A program made the position numbers and the translations under genes. A DNA stretch of 46,534 nt. It comes from a virus. The notes beneath the pieces were generated by a model, which was not told the origin of the DNA, searched no databases, and worked only from the letters and a program-made list of their open reading frames with translations. The stretch spans positions 1 to 46,534 of IMG/VR virus record IMGVR_UViG_3300046167_000057; one strand, 5' to 3'. Of the stretch, positions 46,160 through 46,534 are shown in pieces. Each line of letters starts with the position of its first letter. Positions within the stretch are counted from its first letter, which is position 1.

Positions 46160-46366
46160 TTAGTAGTCGCGTTCTTCAGCCATTTTCATTACGGACGGGT
46201 CAACTGCCTGTTTTGATGCTTTCTTAGGCATGTCTTCCGTCAGAACATCGGTCTTAGCGCGAGTGTCGAACTCAAGACCTTCACGATACAACTTGGCTGC
46301 ACCACCTTGGTCATCAACTGATGTCGTATCTGAGTTCATAATGTAAGCGGCACCCATCTTTTCCAT
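46160..46366 (-). CDS. Hypothetical protein before portal, 68 residues
   Basis: I chose the ATG at 46364-46366 because AAGGAG stands six bases before it; longer in-frame starts lie in the upstream gene. MEKMGAAYIMNSDTTSVDDQ, GGAAKLYREGLEFDTRAKTD, ending MKMAEERDY. It ends two bases before the portal ATG. Function unknown. Confidence 0.6.
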   Translation of the reverse strand: MEKMGAAYIMNSDTTSVDDQGGAAKLYREGLEFDTRAKTDVLTEDMPKKASKQAVDPSVMKMAEERDY

Positions 46367-46376
46367 GGTACTCTCC

Positions 46377-46534
46377 TTATCTAGATAAAAAGCCTTCGTC
46401 TCTGGCAGGGGCGGCTTGAGGAACCCTGTCAGGTTCTGGGATAAATCCCGTATCTTCTCTGGCAATACGAGCCATATCTGTTTGTGATGTTCCCTGCTCT
46501 ACTTCTGGGGCTGGGATGAAGTCTTGTCCAGCAT
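46377..46534 (-). CDS. C-terminus of an unknown protein, start beyond the window
   Basis: 52 codons in an open frame down to TAA at 46377-46379, reading DFIPAPEVEQGTSQTDMARI and REDTGFIPEPDRVPQAAPAR. A Pro/Glu/Ala-rich, probably flexible end. It could be the tail of the terminase large subunit or another head gene; the sequence does not decide. The stop overlaps the ribosome binding site of the next gene. Confidence 0.5.
   Translation of the reverse strand, partial: AGQDFIPAPEVEQGTSQTDMARIAREDTGFIPEPDRVPQAAPARDEGFLSR

Noticed and set aside
1-46534. CRISPR array, tRNA or rRNA genes
   Set aside because: No regularly spaced direct repeats and no cloverleaf or rRNA-like stretch noticed on either strand.
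1-46534. Temperate lifestyle
   Set aside because: No integrase, excisionase, CI-like repressor or attachment-like repeat seen; the small ribbon-helix-helix-like gene alone is not evidence of lysogeny.

Overview
The window is most of a lytic, podovirus-like phage genome of a marine alphaproteobacterium, probably a Roseobacter/Rhodobacterales or SAR116-type host. It looks most like the HMO-2011 group. The evidence is a family-A DNA polymerase interrupted by a DnaJ-type zinc-finger motif, a cobalamin-dependent (class II) ribonucleotide reductase, a GTA-type three-helix holin, and a long head-to-tail late operon of podovirus type. I see no integrase, repressor of lysogeny, phage RNA polymerase, tRNA or CRISPR array. 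The large terminase is absent and probably lies just past the right edge.

Layout: (1) 1-5335, minus strand: about 17 short accessory genes running leftward, beginning with a DUF932 gene cut by the window edge. They include a Gp88-like gene broken by frameshifts, several small zinc-ribbon or acidic proteins and a ribbon-helix-helix-like protein. A promoter and an intrinsic terminator sit at 4604-4668. (2) 5336-5460: divergent control region with a plus-strand promoter. (3) 5461-15758, plus strand: replication and nucleotide operon with primase, DnaB-like helicase, 3'-5' exonuclease, DNA polymerase, a possible ssDNA-binding protein, PD-(D/E)XK exonuclease, endonuclease I, MazG (frameshifted), DUF3310 (frameshifted), NrdJ and a second PD-(D/E)XK-like nuclease. 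A second promoter lies at 9519-9548. (4) 15755-46534, minus strand, read from right to left: unknown gene (cut), portal, an overprinted small gene, an 858-residue virion-associated protein, a tandem structured RNA element, scaffold, major capsid protein, small basic proteins, lysis genes (holin, DUF1289, lysozyme and membrane peptides), tail adaptor and stabilisation proteins, tail fibres with a duplicated four-gene adhesin-like block, and internal virion or ejection proteins.

The genes are packed with ATGA, TAATG or TGATG overlaps almost throughout, so translation is probably coupled. The early leftward and rightward promoters share a GTTGACA-N17-TATTKG form. Three further promoters close to the sigma-70 consensus punctuate the late operon, in keeping with use of the host polymerase.

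The points most worth a second look are: a pair of stem-loops with compensating base changes in front of the scaffold gene (41356-41423); a duplicated block of four small fibre-type genes (26186-27892 and 29570-31254) whose C-terminal Gly-Asp codons double as the next gene's ribosome binding site; a gene overprinted on the portal C-terminus; and about a dozen single-base insertions, nearly all homopolymer expansions, that break five or six otherwise well-formed genes and may be sequencing error or real decay.
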